The notes beneath the pieces were generated by a model. The model was not told the DNA's origin. It saw only the letters and a list, made by a program, of their open reading frames with translations, and made no database searches. The translations under genes and the position numbers were made by a program. From positions 124,001 to 188,000 of the forward strand of contig NZ_LZEX01000046.1 in assembly GCF_001676055.1 (NCBI RefSeq): 64,000 nucleotides of DNA, read 5' to 3'. Numbering within the stretch: the stretch's first letter is position 1; every line of letters starts with the position of its first letter. Positions 33,837 to 43,414 of this stretch are shown here, in pieces. This stretch comes from Morganella psychrotolerans. GTDB taxonomy: Bacteria; Pseudomonadota; Gammaproteobacteria; Enterobacterales; Enterobacteriaceae.

Positions 33837-33961
33837 TATACCCTTATTCATTCAAACTGCAGGTTCGTTGGCTTCGGTCAGCCAGCCGGGTCACATACTT
33901 GTGTATGCTCCCCGTCTATCTTCCCTTGCCGCCTGCCTGCATCTTGAATGACGTTGGGTAT
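33837..33961. repeat. Long-form dispersed palindromic element
   Basis: TATACCCTTATTCATTCAAA at one end and CTTGAATGACGTTGGGTATT at the other, with the central GGGTCACATACTTGTGTATG and CTCCCCG. It lies in the 5' region of the usp gene, so with the copy at 33.2-33.4 kb it brackets that gene. Confidence 0.85.
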
Positions 33962-34397
33962 TTTCCAGTATGGCAAAAAATGAACAGATATGTTGTGATC
34001 ATAGCGTCAGCTTGTTTAATTTATGGAATGAAAATAACTCTCGTTTATTTTCAGGGTAATCAGACTAAAAAAAATAAATTAAAAAAGAGAAATTATAAAT
34101 TAACGAAACAGGCTGAATAATGGTTTTTATAAGCGATAAGAATAATGATTCTCAATTATAAAAACCAAATGAAATCATAAAATTGGAGACGTTTTTAAAT
34201 TATTGTGGCATACTGCTTACCGTAAAATATGACACAAAAATAGTGTGTTGTTATTCTTACATTTCACTGTTATCTGTAGTTTTTTTTATTTTTGTTCTGA
34301 AGGACGGCATAAATCCGCCCGCTGAACTAAAATAGTATTAATTTATCGTATCCGTTTACCGGAACTATTAACCACAAAATAAATGTGGAATTAAATT
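33962..34397. other. AT-rich intergenic region upstream of the cation exporter
   Basis: No supported reading frame. GATAAGAATAATGATTCTC at 34135-34153 agrees with 14 of 19 positions of the Fur box, but it is about 245 bases before the gene, so its role is uncertain. Confidence 0.45.
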
Positions 34398-35345
34398 ATG
34401 TCAAATATACCTGTACATGTGGATAAAATCACAGATGAGACCCCTGTGATTAATCAGGACATGAAATTTGCGGCAGCGAAAAAAAGTACCTGGATAAGTG
34501 TCTGGGTAAACGCGATTTTGTCTGTCTGGCAGATAGTTATCGGGGTATTTTCTCATTCACAGGGGCTGATTGCTGATGGTATTCACACCCTGTCTGATTT
34601 GATTGCCGATTTTGTGGTACTGATTGCCAACCGGGGCAGCAGTAAAGCACCCGATGAAGAGCATCCTTACGGGCATTTCCGTTACGAAAACGTCGCCTCG
34701 CTGGTGCTGGGCGTGCTGCTGCTGGTCGTTGGCGGCGGTATGCTGTGGACAGCCGGTTCCCGCATTATGTCACCGGAAACGATCCCTGAAGTTCATTCAG
34801 TGGCGTTATATGTGGCATTGCTGGCGCTGTTGGCAAAAGAGGGTTTATTCCGCTACATGCTGTATGTGGCGCGTAAAGTGAAATCCAACATGCTGGAAGC
34901 GAATGCCTGGCATGCCCGCTCGGATGCGGCCTCATCTCTGGTGGTGGCGATTGGTATCACCGGCAGTCTGCTGGGATACCGGATTCTGGATCCGATAGCG
35001 GCCCTGATCGTCGGGTTGTTTATTCTGCGGATGGGGATCAAATTTACGCTGCAGTCACTCCAGGATTTAATGGATCGTGGTGCAGATGAAGAGACGATTG
35101 CTAAAATTACCGAATCTGTCATGGCGACGCCCGGTGTGGAAGGTATTCATGATCTGAAAACGCGTAAGTCCGGCGATTATCTGCTGGTGGATGTGCATCT
35201 TGAAATTGATGAAAATCTGACTGTCAAAGAGGGACATGAGATTGCGATAGCCGCAGAAATGAATATCCGGCGCGACCCGCAGGTCCTGAGTGTGATGACA
35301 CATATTGACCCCGCGCAATCTGTCCGCGCAGGGCTGACAACCTGA
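34398..35345 (+). CDS. Cation diffusion facilitator (metal efflux)
   Basis: A 315-residue membrane exporter with six helices and a C-terminal cytoplasmic ferredoxin-like domain (TPGVEGIHDLKTRKSGDYLL to HIDPAQS). The metal site uses D/HxxxD motifs: ADGIHTLSDLIAD in helix 2 and NAWHARSDAAS in helix 5. That His in the second position groups it with zinc/iron/manganese exporters rather than FieF proper, which has D there. It would move divalent metals out of the cytoplasm against protons. It has its own terminator. Confidence 0.85.
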   Translation: MSNIPVHVDKITDETPVINQDMKFAAAKKSTWISVWVNAILSVWQIVIGVFSHSQGLIADGIHTLSDLIADFVVLIANRGSSKAPDEEHPYGHFRYENVASLVLGVLLLVVGGGMLWTAGSRIMSPETIPEVHSVALYVALLALLAKEGLFRYMLYVARKVKSNMLEANAWHARSDAASSLVVAIGITGSLLGYRILDPIAALIVGLFILRMGIKFTLQSLQDLMDRGADEETIAKITESVMATPGVEGIHDLKTRKSGDYLLVDVHLEIDENLTVKEGHEIAIAAEMNIRRDPQVLSVMTHIDPAQSVRAGLTT

Positions 35346-35368
35346 TATTCTGCTTTATAAGCAATCTG

Positions 35369-35396
35369 AGGCGCACGTTCACGTGCGCCTTTTTTA
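35369..35396 (+). terminator. Terminator of the cation exporter gene
   Basis: AGGCGCACGT pairs with ACGTGCGCCT across two bases and is followed by TTTTT. Confidence 0.85.
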
Positions 35397-35404
35397 CATC
35401 TGCT

Positions 35405-35812
35405 TTACAGTGATCCGCTGGAGAGACGGATAAGCCCGGATTGTTTATCCCAGCGCAGAGAATAAAGTGCTTTATTATTCTGTGCTGACAGCCAGATCTC
35501 ATCCTGTCCCTGATCCTGGATCCGGTAGAGATAATATCCGGCATTACTCAGGTAATTTTTCAGCGGGGCGGAATCCCCGGCATCACGGAACACAATGCTG
35601 CTCATTTCTGAAATAGACCCTTCCGTCGGAATATACTCAAACTGATAATTATCTGTTATCCGCGGGGCATTACGAATGCCGCTGTCGGTATACAGATAAT
35701 ATCGGTAAGTATCTGATTCATGATAAATAATCCTTCCTGTCTCATGAAAGAACAGAAACAAACCAAAAAGCAACAAAGGAATACAAAGAAGCGGTAATCC
35801 GATTTTTTTCAT
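35405..35812 (-). CDS. Hypothetical membrane-anchored protein, paralogue of 38400-38885
   Basis: A 135-residue protein with one N-terminal membrane anchor (residues 3-24) and a periplasmic domain. It shares a clear pattern with the protein encoded at 38400-38885: TDSGIRNAPRIT versus TDSDIRGVPRIS, a following aromatic-rich strand, ISEMSSIVF versus IINSITF and the LKNYLSNAGYY versus LNTLGYE helix, then a WxS/WEP segment. I do not recognise the family. Its convergent position next to the cation exporter may be chance. Confidence 0.7.
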   Translation of the reverse strand: MKKIGLPLLCIPLLLFGLFLFFHETGRIIYHESDTYRYYLYTDSGIRNAPRITDNYQFEYIPTEGSISEMSSIVFRDAGDSAPLKNYLSNAGYYLYRIQDQGQDEIWLSAQNNKALYSLRWDKQSGLIRLSSGSL

Positions 35813-36015
35813 ACGCTGACCTTTAATACACTGTCGTGACTATTCTTGAATATCCGTATTCCGGAATATAGTGTATAGATCAAACGATATCGGAGATGAA
35901 TGCCATCGTATTTATCTGATAATTATAGAAATTACGATTTCCGGAGAGTTGCTTAAAGTGTTATGCAACAGCAGATTATCCGGTTACGATAATCTGCTGT
36001 GTAAGCAGGGGATGG

Positions 36016-36993
36016 TTAGTGTTGCAATGCCTGAGGATTGACACAGTTTTGGCTGACATTCCGGTTCAGGGCGCGGATCACATTATCGACAGCACAGGCG
36101 GCCATCGCATAGCGGGTTTCATGTGTTGCCGAGCCGATATGCGGCATCAGAACCACATTGGGTAACGACAGCAGCGGGGAGTCCGGGGAGAGCGGCTCTT
36201 GTTCAAAGACATCCAGACCGGCGGCAAGGATAGTCTTATCTGTCAGTGCCTGTGCCAGTGCAGCTTCATCAATAACTGCACCGCGTCCGATATTCACCAG
36301 AATGGCGCTGCGTTTCATTTTTTCAAATTGTTCGCGCCCAAACAGGTGATGTGTCTCTTTTGTCAGCGGCAGTGTAATACAAACAAAATCCGATTCTGAC
36401 AGTAAGGCATCCAATGAGCGGTATTGTGCCTGATACGCGTTTTCTGTTTTTTCATGGCGGGAGCGGGCATGGTAGAGAATATTCATACCGAATCCGCAGT
36501 GCGCCCGGCGGGCAAGCGCATCACCGATGCGGCCCATGCCGACAATTCCCATGGTTTTATGGTGAACATCGCACCCGTACCAGTCCGGCGTAATACTTTG
36601 TGTCCACTCTCCGCGTTTCACCCGCTCTGAGCTGATAATCATCCGTCGTGCTGTTGCCAGCACCAGTGCCATTGTGGCATCGGCGACAGTTTCGGTCAGT
36701 ACATCCGGAGTGTGCATCAGTACGACATTGTGTTCACTCAGGGCGGTAACATCAAAATTGTCATACCCGACCGTGATGGTTGATGCCACGCGCAGTTTTG
36801 GCGCCATCGCCAGGAAACGGGCGTCAATTTTTCCGCCGGAGCCGAGAATAGCATCCGCCTGTGCCAGCAGCGGTTTTACGGACGGATCGATATAGGGATC
36901 AATCTCCGGGACACGGTGAACATCACATTCAGCAGACAGGCGGGCGAGTAAATCATCAGGGACATCGCGGTAAACAACAACGGATGGTTTCAT
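36016..36993 (-). CDS. ghrB: Glyoxylate/hydroxypyruvate reductase B
   Basis: A 325-residue 2-hydroxyacid dehydrogenase close to E. coli GhrB ([39 protein letters not shown] as the NAD(P) binding glycine motif, [42 protein letters not shown] with the catalytic His; catalytic Arg lies in NIGRG). It reduces glyoxylate and hydroxypyruvate with NADPH. It is divergent from the permease at 37091 with about 100 bases between starts. Confidence 0.93.
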   Translation of the reverse strand: MKPSVVVYRDVPDDLLARLSAECDVHRVPEIDPYIDPSVKPLLAQADAILGSGGKIDARFLAMAPKLRVASTITVGYDNFDVTALSEHNVVLMHTPDVLTETVADATMALVLATARRMIISSERVKRGEWTQSITPDWYGCDVHHKTMGIVGMGRIGDALARRAHCGFGMNILYHARSRHEKTENAYQAQYRSLDALLSESDFVCITLPLTKETHHLFGREQFEKMKRSAILVNIGRGAVIDEAALAQALTDKTILAAGLDVFEQEPLSPDSPLLSLPNVVLMPHIGSATHETRYAMAACAVDNVIRALNRNVSQNCVNPQALQH

Positions 36994-37090
36994 TATGACC
37001 TCACTGGGGGACGTTACGGAACTTTGATAGTATGATCATTATCACGATACTAAAAATAATTCTGTCTCCGTATTCAAAAGGCGTCACCTC

Positions 37091-38395
37091 ATGATCAAAA
37101 TGCACAAAGACCACTGGCTCTCCGGTTTTCAGTGGTATTTCTTTATTTTCTGTAACACGGTGCTTATCCCGCCGACGCTGCAATCTGCGTTTAATCTCTC
37201 TGATGCGGTGACACTGACCATCACACAATACAGTTTTATTGCCACGGCGCTGGGCAGCCTGGTACAGGTATTTGCCGGTCATCAGCGGGCAATTATGGAA
37301 GGGCCGACCGGGCTGTGGTGGGCGACTATATTGGGGATCTCTGTGGCAGAAGCCTCTTTCGGCACTTCAGCTGGTGTTACCGGCGCAAATATCGCTATCG
37401 GTATTGCCTGTGCCGGACTTATCACGCTGGTGATTGGTATAACCGGTGCCGGGGCGCGGATCGCCCGTATTTTTACGCCGACCGTCATGGCTGTGTTTAT
37501 GTTTATGATGGGCGCACAGCTTATTTCTATTTTTCTTAAAGGGATGCTGGGACTGCCGTTTGGTATTATGCCGCCGGATGCCGGTGTGAATTACCCGGTC
37601 TTTTTCCTTGCGCTGGCGACGTTGTTCCTGGTTCTCGGGCTGATTATTTATGCGCCTGCGTCCGTTGCAAAATATGCCTTACTGATTGGGGTATTACTGG
37701 GCTGGGGCGCGTATGTGCTGTTATTTTCACCGCCTGCCCGTGATGCGACTTCCGGTACGTGGCAACTGCTGCCACTGGGGAATACCGCCGGGTTTGAATT
37801 GCGCTGGGGAGTGATTATCACCTGTGTTCTGACCGGGTTGCTGAATATCAGTAATACCTTCGGGGCTATCCGTGCGACGGATGTGTTTTACATGGACAGG
37901 TTGCAGGAGAACAGCAAAATGTACCGGCGCAGTTTTATGGTGACCGGCACCGTGACATTACTGACATCGCCGCTGGCAGTCGTGCCGTTTGCGCCCTTTG
38001 TATCATCAGTCGGGTTGATTACCCAGACCAATGACAGCAGCCGGACTTCGCTGGTCGTCGGCGCGGGATTGTTTTTGCTGATGGGGCTGATTACACCGCT
38101 GACGCTCTTTTTCAGCGGGCTGCCACTGGCAATCGGCAGTGCGGTGATGCTGGCAACCTATCTGCCGCTGCTGTTTTCGTCGCTCTCGTTTGTCGATAAA
38201 ACGGTTCTTAATCCGCGTAATATTTACCGTCTTGCGGTGCCGCTGTTTACAGGTATTTTTCTGATTAATCCGCCGGCTGTTTTTATCAGTGACCTGCCTG
38301 TATTACTGCGTCCGTTGCTCGGTAACGGTATGCTGGTTGCCATTTTACTGGCGGTGGTGTCTGAGAATCTGGTGCGCTGGGATAAGATAAAATAG
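37091..38395 (+). CDS. Purine/xanthine-type permease of the NCS2 family (YbbY-like)
   Basis: A 434-residue transporter with about 14 membrane segments: WYFFIFCNTVLIPPTLQSAF, EGPTGLWWATILGISVAEAS, GLLNISNTFGAIRATDVFYM and FSGLPLAIGSAVMLATYLPL are family segments (LNxSNT and the EGPTGLWW motif fit the YbbY subgroup). Such proteins carry nucleobases by proton symport, but the YbbY substrate is not established. The start lies 17 bases after a gap in a short promoter region shared with ghrB. Confidence 0.85.
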   Translation: MIKMHKDHWLSGFQWYFFIFCNTVLIPPTLQSAFNLSDAVTLTITQYSFIATALGSLVQVFAGHQRAIMEGPTGLWWATILGISVAEASFGTSAGVTGANIAIGIACAGLITLVIGITGAGARIARIFTPTVMAVFMFMMGAQLISIFLKGMLGLPFGIMPPDAGVNYPVFFLALATLFLVLGLIIYAPASVAKYALLIGVLLGWGAYVLLFSPPARDATSGTWQLLPLGNTAGFELRWGVIITCVLTGLLNISNTFGAIRATDVFYMDRLQENSKMYRRSFMVTGTVTLLTSPLAVVPFAPFVSSVGLITQTNDSSRTSLVVGAGLFLLMGLITPLTLFFSGLPLAIGSAVMLATYLPLLFSSLSFVDKTVLNPRNIYRLAVPLFTGIFLINPPAVFISDLPVLLRPLLGNGMLVAILLAVVSENLVRWDKIK

Positions 38396-38399
38396 TTTG

Positions 38400-38885
38400 T
38401 CAGCGGCGGGTTTTGGTCAGACGGACGGTATCCGCGGGTGCATCGGTTTCCAGTTGGAAATCGCTTTTTCCCCGTCCTTTGCGGGGCTCCCAAAGCGTTG
38501 TTCCGTCGAGGCGGCGCAGGACTTGTTCATAACCGAGAGTGTTCAGATAAGCACCGATTTCACCGGTTTGTGTTGTGCCGGTGAAGGTAATGCTGTTGAT
38601 TATGGTGTCATTATCACCCCGTGAATAATCAAAATAAAAATCACCTGAGATACGCGGCACACCACGGATATCACTGTCGGTATGCAGAAAATACATAAAC
38701 CGGTTATCTTCCCGGTAGCGTCCCTGCAGATCGGTTTGTGCAAACTGATAAACAAAAACAGACAGAATGATGGCTATCACAATAAAGGGCAGAAACGGGA
38801 GATAACGGGTGAAAGGGGGCATGTGTATCATCCATGTGATGAATAGCAGGAAAATAAAGCCATTCATTATGGGAATGAACAGCAT
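38400..38885 (-). CDS. Hypothetical membrane protein, paralogue of 35405-35812
   Basis: A protein of about 140-161 residues with hydrophobic N-terminal segments and a domain related to the gene at 35405-35812 (see there). The exact start is unsure: ATG codons at 38885, 38867 and 38822 are in frame and none has a good ribosome binding site; the last gives one membrane segment as in the paralogue. It converges on the permease gene, four bases apart, and ends in a basic tail KTRR. Function unknown. Confidence 0.62.
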   Translation of the reverse strand: MLFIPIMNGFIFLLFITWMIHMPPFTRYLPFLPFIVIAIILSVFVYQFAQTDLQGRYREDNRFMYFLHTDSDIRGVPRISGDFYFDYSRGDNDTIINSITFTGTTQTGEIGAYLNTLGYEQVLRRLDGTTLWEPRKGRGKSDFQLETDAPADTVRLTKTRR

Positions 38886-39017
38886 GTATTCAATGAGATA
38901 ACTCTGTGAAAGGTGACAATATCAGCACCAGAGGTTCCGTTTTCCGGATGATGGCGAAAATATGATAAGCTATCTGTCTGTTCCGGACCCGGAAAATGGA
39001 CTGACAAAAGGATAATT

Positions 39018-39515
39018 ATGACGCGGAAACTCTGGCTGGCAACGGCACTGCTCCCGATACTGCTCAGCGGCTGTGCCGCGCCTCTGCCACCGGCACAGAC
39101 ACAGGCAGATTGCCCTGATTTTACCGGTGTTTATAAGCTGCCTGTCCGTGGCGATGCACAGAATATCGGACTGGTGCGGTTAGATAAATCCACCAATCAG
39201 TACAGTGTGGCGGTTCAGGATAAAGGCGGAATTGATTATTTCACCTCCCGTCCGTATCAGGGCGATATGGTCCGGATGGATCAGAAAGAGATGAACGGTC
39301 AGCTGGCCTGCAGCGTGATGATTGATCAGGTTGGTTTGATTAAACAGGTTGAAAAAGGTGGATCAATGCCGGGCTTCCCGGGAATTGCCCGTGATGACAA
39401 AATCAAAATGGCGACAGACTACGCGCTGTTTATTTTCAGTCCGGAAGGCATTGATTTTATTAACCTGATTAAGACAGCAGATGCTGTACCGACAGAATTA
39501 CAGCCACCGCGCTGA
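39018..39515 (+). CDS. Hypothetical lipoprotein
   Basis: A 165-residue protein with a lipobox (LPILLSGC), so it is anchored by a diacylglyceryl Cys, probably to the outer membrane since the residue after Cys is Ala. The mature part starts AAPLPPAQTQADCPDFTGVY and has several Gly/Asp-rich short strands (GDAQNIGLVRLDKSTNQY). I do not recognise a family. Spacing to galE is 45 bases, so they could share a transcript. Confidence 0.75.
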   Translation: MTRKLWLATALLPILLSGCAAPLPPAQTQADCPDFTGVYKLPVRGDAQNIGLVRLDKSTNQYSVAVQDKGGIDYFTSRPYQGDMVRMDQKEMNGQLACSVMIDQVGLIKQVEKGGSMPGFPGIARDDKIKMATDYALFIFSPEGIDFINLIKTADAVPTELQPPR

Positions 39516-39560
39516 TTGCGTGGTCTATTTATTATTCAGAATTGAGTCAGAGAGGTTTAT

Positions 39561-40577
39561 GTGGAAATTCTTGTCACCGGCGGCATGGGGTATATCGGCA
39601 GCCACACCTGTGTACAGTTAATTCATGCCGGAATGACCCCCGTTATTATTGACAACCTGTGTAATGCCAATAAAAAAGTTCTGGACAGAATAAAGGCAAT
39701 CACCGGGAAAGAGCCTGTTTTTTATCAGGGTGACGTCCGTGATGAAGCCTTTCTGGACTCTGTCTTTGCCGCCCATCAGATTAATGCGGTGATTCACTTT
39801 GCCGGTCTGAAATCTGTCGGGGAATCCGTCAGTAAGCCTGTTGAATACTATGATAATAATATCAACGGTACGCTGGTATTGCTGCGCAGTATGGCGCGGG
39901 CACAGGTCAGACGGATTATTTTCAGTTCATCGGCAACCGTTTACGGGGATCCGGCAAGTGTGCCGATTACCGAAACATCTGAAATTGGTAATACCACCAA
40001 TCCTTACGGCACCAGTAAGTATATGTCTGAGCGGGTTCTCAGTGATGTATGGACCGCTGATAACACTTGGTCTGTTTCTCTGCTGCGTTACTTTAACCCG
40101 GTCGGTGCACACCCGTCAGGAACGATGGGGGAAGACCCCGCCGGTATCCCGAATAACCTGACACCGTATATTACTCAGGTTGCCATCGGACGCCGTGAGA
40201 AAGTCTCTGTTTATGGTAATGATTACCCGACACCAGACGGAACCGGGGTGCGCGATTATATTCATGTGATGGATTTGGCTGACGGACATGTGGCGGCACT
40301 GAATACGGTCGCACAATCGTCCGGATTGCACATTTATAATCTGGGCACCGGGCGGGGAACCAGTGTGCTGGAAATGATCAGCGCCTTCAGTAAAGCGGTG
40401 GGTAAACCTGTCCCGTACGCAATTTGTGATCGTCGGCCGGGAGATATCGCCGAGTGCTGGTCAAGCCCGGAAAAAGCGGCGCGTGATATGCAATGGCGTG
40501 CAGTCCGTTCTGTGGATGATATGGCACAGGACGCCTGGCGCTGGCAGCTACAGAATCCTCAGGGGTATGCCGACTGA
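39561..40577 (+). CDS. galE: UDP-glucose 4-epimerase, GTG start
   Basis: A 338-residue SDR enzyme: MEILVTGGMGYIGSHTCVQL with the GxxGxxG NAD motif, the SSSATVYG Ser, the catalytic YxxxK in NPYGTSKYMSERV and the UDP-sugar binding segment LRYFNPVGAHPSG. It interconverts UDP-glucose and UDP-galactose. The start is GTG at 39561 after AGAGG; an ATG two bases earlier is out of frame. No galTKM is nearby, so it is a stand-alone copy, as is common outside the gal operon. Confidence 0.95.
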   Translation: MEILVTGGMGYIGSHTCVQLIHAGMTPVIIDNLCNANKKVLDRIKAITGKEPVFYQGDVRDEAFLDSVFAAHQINAVIHFAGLKSVGESVSKPVEYYDNNINGTLVLLRSMARAQVRRIIFSSSATVYGDPASVPITETSEIGNTTNPYGTSKYMSERVLSDVWTADNTWSVSLLRYFNPVGAHPSGTMGEDPAGIPNNLTPYITQVAIGRREKVSVYGNDYPTPDGTGVRDYIHVMDLADGHVAALNTVAQSSGLHIYNLGTGRGTSVLEMISAFSKAVGKPVPYAICDRRPGDIAECWSSPEKAARDMQWRAVRSVDDMAQDAWRWQLQNPQGYAD

Positions 40578-40740
40578 CCGCACGATTTGTCCGCCGGGTG
40601 CAGATAAAGATGCGCTATGCTGTCGGTATTGTCGGTTCAGTCACATGTTGTTGATGTGATGAACAGAAATCCCTGACGTATATGCGTTAATTTTATTTAT
40701 CAACCATCCCTCAGTATTCATATTGGCATTTCATTAGAAA

Positions 40741-40775
40741 GCTGTAATTTCACCCGAAATTACAGCATTTTTTTT
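40741..40775 (+). terminator. Strong terminator downstream of galE
   Basis: GCTGTAATTTC pairs with GAAATTACAGC across ACCC, then ATTTTTTTTT. It probably terminates galE read-through, about 160 bases after its stop. Confidence 0.85.
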
Positions 40776-40854
40776 TATCTTTTTTCCTTCCGCTGATGAA
40801 TCATCCAGATTTTCTTCATTTTTTAACGATAAACTATCAAATAGTTATCATTTC

Positions 40855-40873
40855 TATAATAATTATCATTATT
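40855..40873 (+). promoter_or_regulatory. Fur-box-like site 1 upstream of the TonB receptor
   Basis: TATAATAATTATCATTATT agrees with 15 of 19 positions of the Fur consensus and overlaps the likely promoter region. Confidence 0.7.
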
Positions 40874-40901
40874 GGTTATATTCTCATTAGCAGATATCAA
40901 T

Positions 40902-40920
40902 GATAGGATTAATCATTCTC
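40902..40920 (+). promoter_or_regulatory. Fur-box-like site 2 upstream of the TonB receptor
   Basis: GATAGGATTAATCATTCTC agrees with 14 of 19 positions of the Fur consensus and lies between site 1 and the start codon at 40965, consistent with iron repression by cooperative Fur binding. Confidence 0.65.
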
Positions 40921-40964
40921 ATTTAGTATTTCTTGTAAGAAATATCAATCTTGTCAGGGATTTT

Positions 40965-43007
40965 ATGCACACTTCATTCAAACGCTCATTATTGGCGGTC
41001 GCGGTTATAACCGCAGCCACCACGGCTTACGCTGAAAATAAAAAAGAAGATACCATTGTTGTTACGGCGTCCGGTTTTGCGCAGGAAATGCGTGACGCAC
41101 CTGCCAGCATTACCGTTATCACCAAAGAACAATTGCAGAATAAGCCTATCAGCAATCTGAACGATGCCGTTAAAGATGTGGAAGGTGTCAGTATTATCGG
41201 CGGCAGCATGAAGCCGGATATCAGTATTCGCGGGCTGTCCGGTGATTATACCTTGATCATGGTGGACGGACGCCGGCAGAACAGCCGTGAATCCCGTCCG
41301 AACGGCAGCGGTGGTTATGAGTCCGGTTTTATTCCGCCGGTTGAAGCTATTGAGCGTATTGAAGTTATCCGCGGACCTATGTCATCCCTCTATGGTTCTG
41401 ATGCCATGGGCGGCGTGATTAATATCATCACCAAAGCTGTCTCCGAAGAATGGCATGGCTCCATGGGTATGGGGGGAATTCTCCAGGAGAGCAATGAGTA
41501 CGGGAATTCTGCTAATACCGATTTTTATGTTTCCGGTCCGCTGATTAAAGACAAACTGGGCTTACAGGTTTATGGCGGAATGAACTATCGCCGTGAAGAT
41601 AAGTTACTTGAAGGTACACCGCGCCGTGATGACAAAAACATCACCGCCAAACTGGCGTTTACCCCGGTTGAAGGGCAGAAATTCTTAGCTGAAATGGGGC
41701 GCAGCACGCAGGAACATACGTCCACGCCGGGTAAATCTATTGATGAGTTCAGTATCCGTGGCGGACTGAAACAGAAAAATAATAAATCTGAAGTTCATAA
41801 TGACCGCGATCACTGGGCATTAACCTGGAAAGGTGACTGGGATGAAATAAACAGTGATGTCAGTGTTTATCAGGAAAATACCATCCGTAAAACCAATACC
41901 GGAAAATGGGAAAAAAACAGTGAAATCTGGGAAATGGCCTATGATGCACGCCGTCCGGAAATTACCAATACGGTAGTTGACGGAAAAGTAACTGCCTTCC
42001 TGCCGGATAATATTCTGACGGTCGGCGGACAATATCAGTATGCAAAACTGAAAGATGACTCAGTGATTAAAGGAAAGAAAACAGTCACTGAAACCATCAC
42101 CGCAGATCAAAAAGCGCTCTTTGTGGAAGATGAATTCAGCGTAACGGATTCTCTGACGCTGACCGGCGGTCTGCGTATGGATGATCATGAGTTTTATGGT
42201 AAACACTGGAATCCGCGCGCGTATGCGGTGTACAAACTGACCGATGAAATCACCATTAAAGGCGGCGTGGCAAAAGCGTTCCGTGCACCATCATTGCGTG
42301 AGCTCAGCCCGAACTTCGGGACATCGACCCAGGGCGGGGCTGCAATTATGTATGGTAACCGCGACCTGAAGCCGGAAACCAGTGTCACGGAAGAGCTGGG
42401 TATTGCGTACGATCATGAATCTGGTTTCTCTGCCAGCGCAACACTGTTTAATACAGAATTTAAAAACAAGCTGACCAGCTATCAGGTCGCCGGTGAAACC
42501 GATCCGCTGACCGGGCTGAATATGTTTATCTACGATAACGTGGGTAAAGCCAATATCCGTGGTATTGAAATGGCAACACGCATTCCGGTGGCACAAGATT
42601 GGAACCTGAGCATGAATTACACCTTTACAGACTCAGAACGTAAAAGTGATGATGAAAAGCTGAACGGACAATCACTCAAAGGCCAACCGCTGGAAATGAC
42701 ACCGCGTCATGCCGCAAATGCAAACCTCGACTGGCAATTCCGTCCGGATATTAATTTTTATACCCGCGCAAACTATACCGGCAAACAGATCTGGGCCGCA
42801 CAGCGCAACGGGGCAAAACAGCCGCGTGAACGCAGCGGTATAACAACAATGGATCTGGGAATGACCTACAAAGTGATGCCAAATGCACTGCTGAACCTGG
42901 CCGTTCTGAATATCGCCAATGAAAAAGGCGATGATATTGATGTGAACGGCAACTGGCAAATCGATGAAGGGCGCAGGTATTGGGCTAATCTGAAAATCAA
43001 CTTCTAA
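40965..43007 (+). CDS. TonB-dependent siderophore receptor, IreA-like
   Basis: A 680-residue outer-membrane receptor. It has a signal peptide (to TTAYA), a TonB box (DTIVVTASG), a plug domain (RDAPASITVITKEQL, LNDAVKDVEGVSI, IRGPMSSLYGSDAMGGVINI) and a 22-strand barrel ending in Phe (YWANLKINF). It resembles IreA and other catecholate receptors of E. coli and Proteus. The receptor would import a ferric catechol siderophore or a related compound. Two Fur-like boxes lie upstream. The start at 40965 gives a normal signal peptide; the longer in-frame start at 40872 does not. An esterase of the IroE type follows. Confidence 0.9.
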   Translation: MHTSFKRSLLAVAVITAATTAYAENKKEDTIVVTASGFAQEMRDAPASITVITKEQLQNKPISNLNDAVKDVEGVSIIGGSMKPDISIRGLSGDYTLIMVDGRRQNSRESRPNGSGGYESGFIPPVEAIERIEVIRGPMSSLYGSDAMGGVINIITKAVSEEWHGSMGMGGILQESNEYGNSANTDFYVSGPLIKDKLGLQVYGGMNYRREDKLLEGTPRRDDKNITAKLAFTPVEGQKFLAEMGRSTQEHTSTPGKSIDEFSIRGGLKQKNNKSEVHNDRDHWALTWKGDWDEINSDVSVYQENTIRKTNTGKWEKNSEIWEMAYDARRPEITNTVVDGKVTAFLPDNILTVGGQYQYAKLKDDSVIKGKKTVTETITADQKALFVEDEFSVTDSLTLTGGLRMDDHEFYGKHWNPRAYAVYKLTDEITIKGGVAKAFRAPSLRELSPNFGTSTQGGAAIMYGNRDLKPETSVTEELGIAYDHESGFSASATLFNTEFKNKLTSYQVAGETDPLTGLNMFIYDNVGKANIRGIEMATRIPVAQDWNLSMNYTFTDSERKSDDEKLNGQSLKGQPLEMTPRHAANANLDWQFRPDINFYTRANYTGKQIWAAQRNGAKQPRERSGITTMDLGMTYKVMPNALLNLAVLNIANEKGDDIDVNGNWQIDEGRRYWANLKINF

Positions 43008-43009
43008 AT

Positions 43010-43335
43010 TACGCTTCATCCTTCGCCCTGTACCTGCGTTGGCTTCGTTCGGCTACCCCGGTCACATACCTGTGTATGCTCCCTTACGCTTCATCCTTCG
43101 TCCTGTGGCGGCGTTGGCCGCCCTTAAAAAACCGGGTCACATACCGATGTATGCTCCCCGGTTTTTCTCGGTTGCCGCCTTGACACAGAACGAATGATTT
43201 TGCCTAAATTACGCGTCATCCTTCGCCCCGTACCTGCGTTGGCTTCGTTCGGCTACCCCGGTCACATACCTGTGTATGCTCCCGGGGATATCCTCACTTT
43301 GCCGCCTTGGTACAGAACGAATGATCTAGCGTAAT
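43010..43335. repeat. Triplicated second subfamily of the palindromic element
   Basis: Three linked copies share the centre GGTCACATACCTGTGTATGC and the arms ACGCTTCATCCTTCG and ACAGAACGAATGAT, with ends related to GCGTAAT. The flanks differ from the 33-kb and 58-kb copies. They fill the 400 bases between the receptor and the esterase genes. Confidence 0.75.
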
Positions 43336-43414
43336 ATCTGATGTGGTGTAATTATTTTTCATCATGATTATGATTAGTGTACGTGTGTTTTTAAATGATG
43401 TCTGGGGTTATGTG

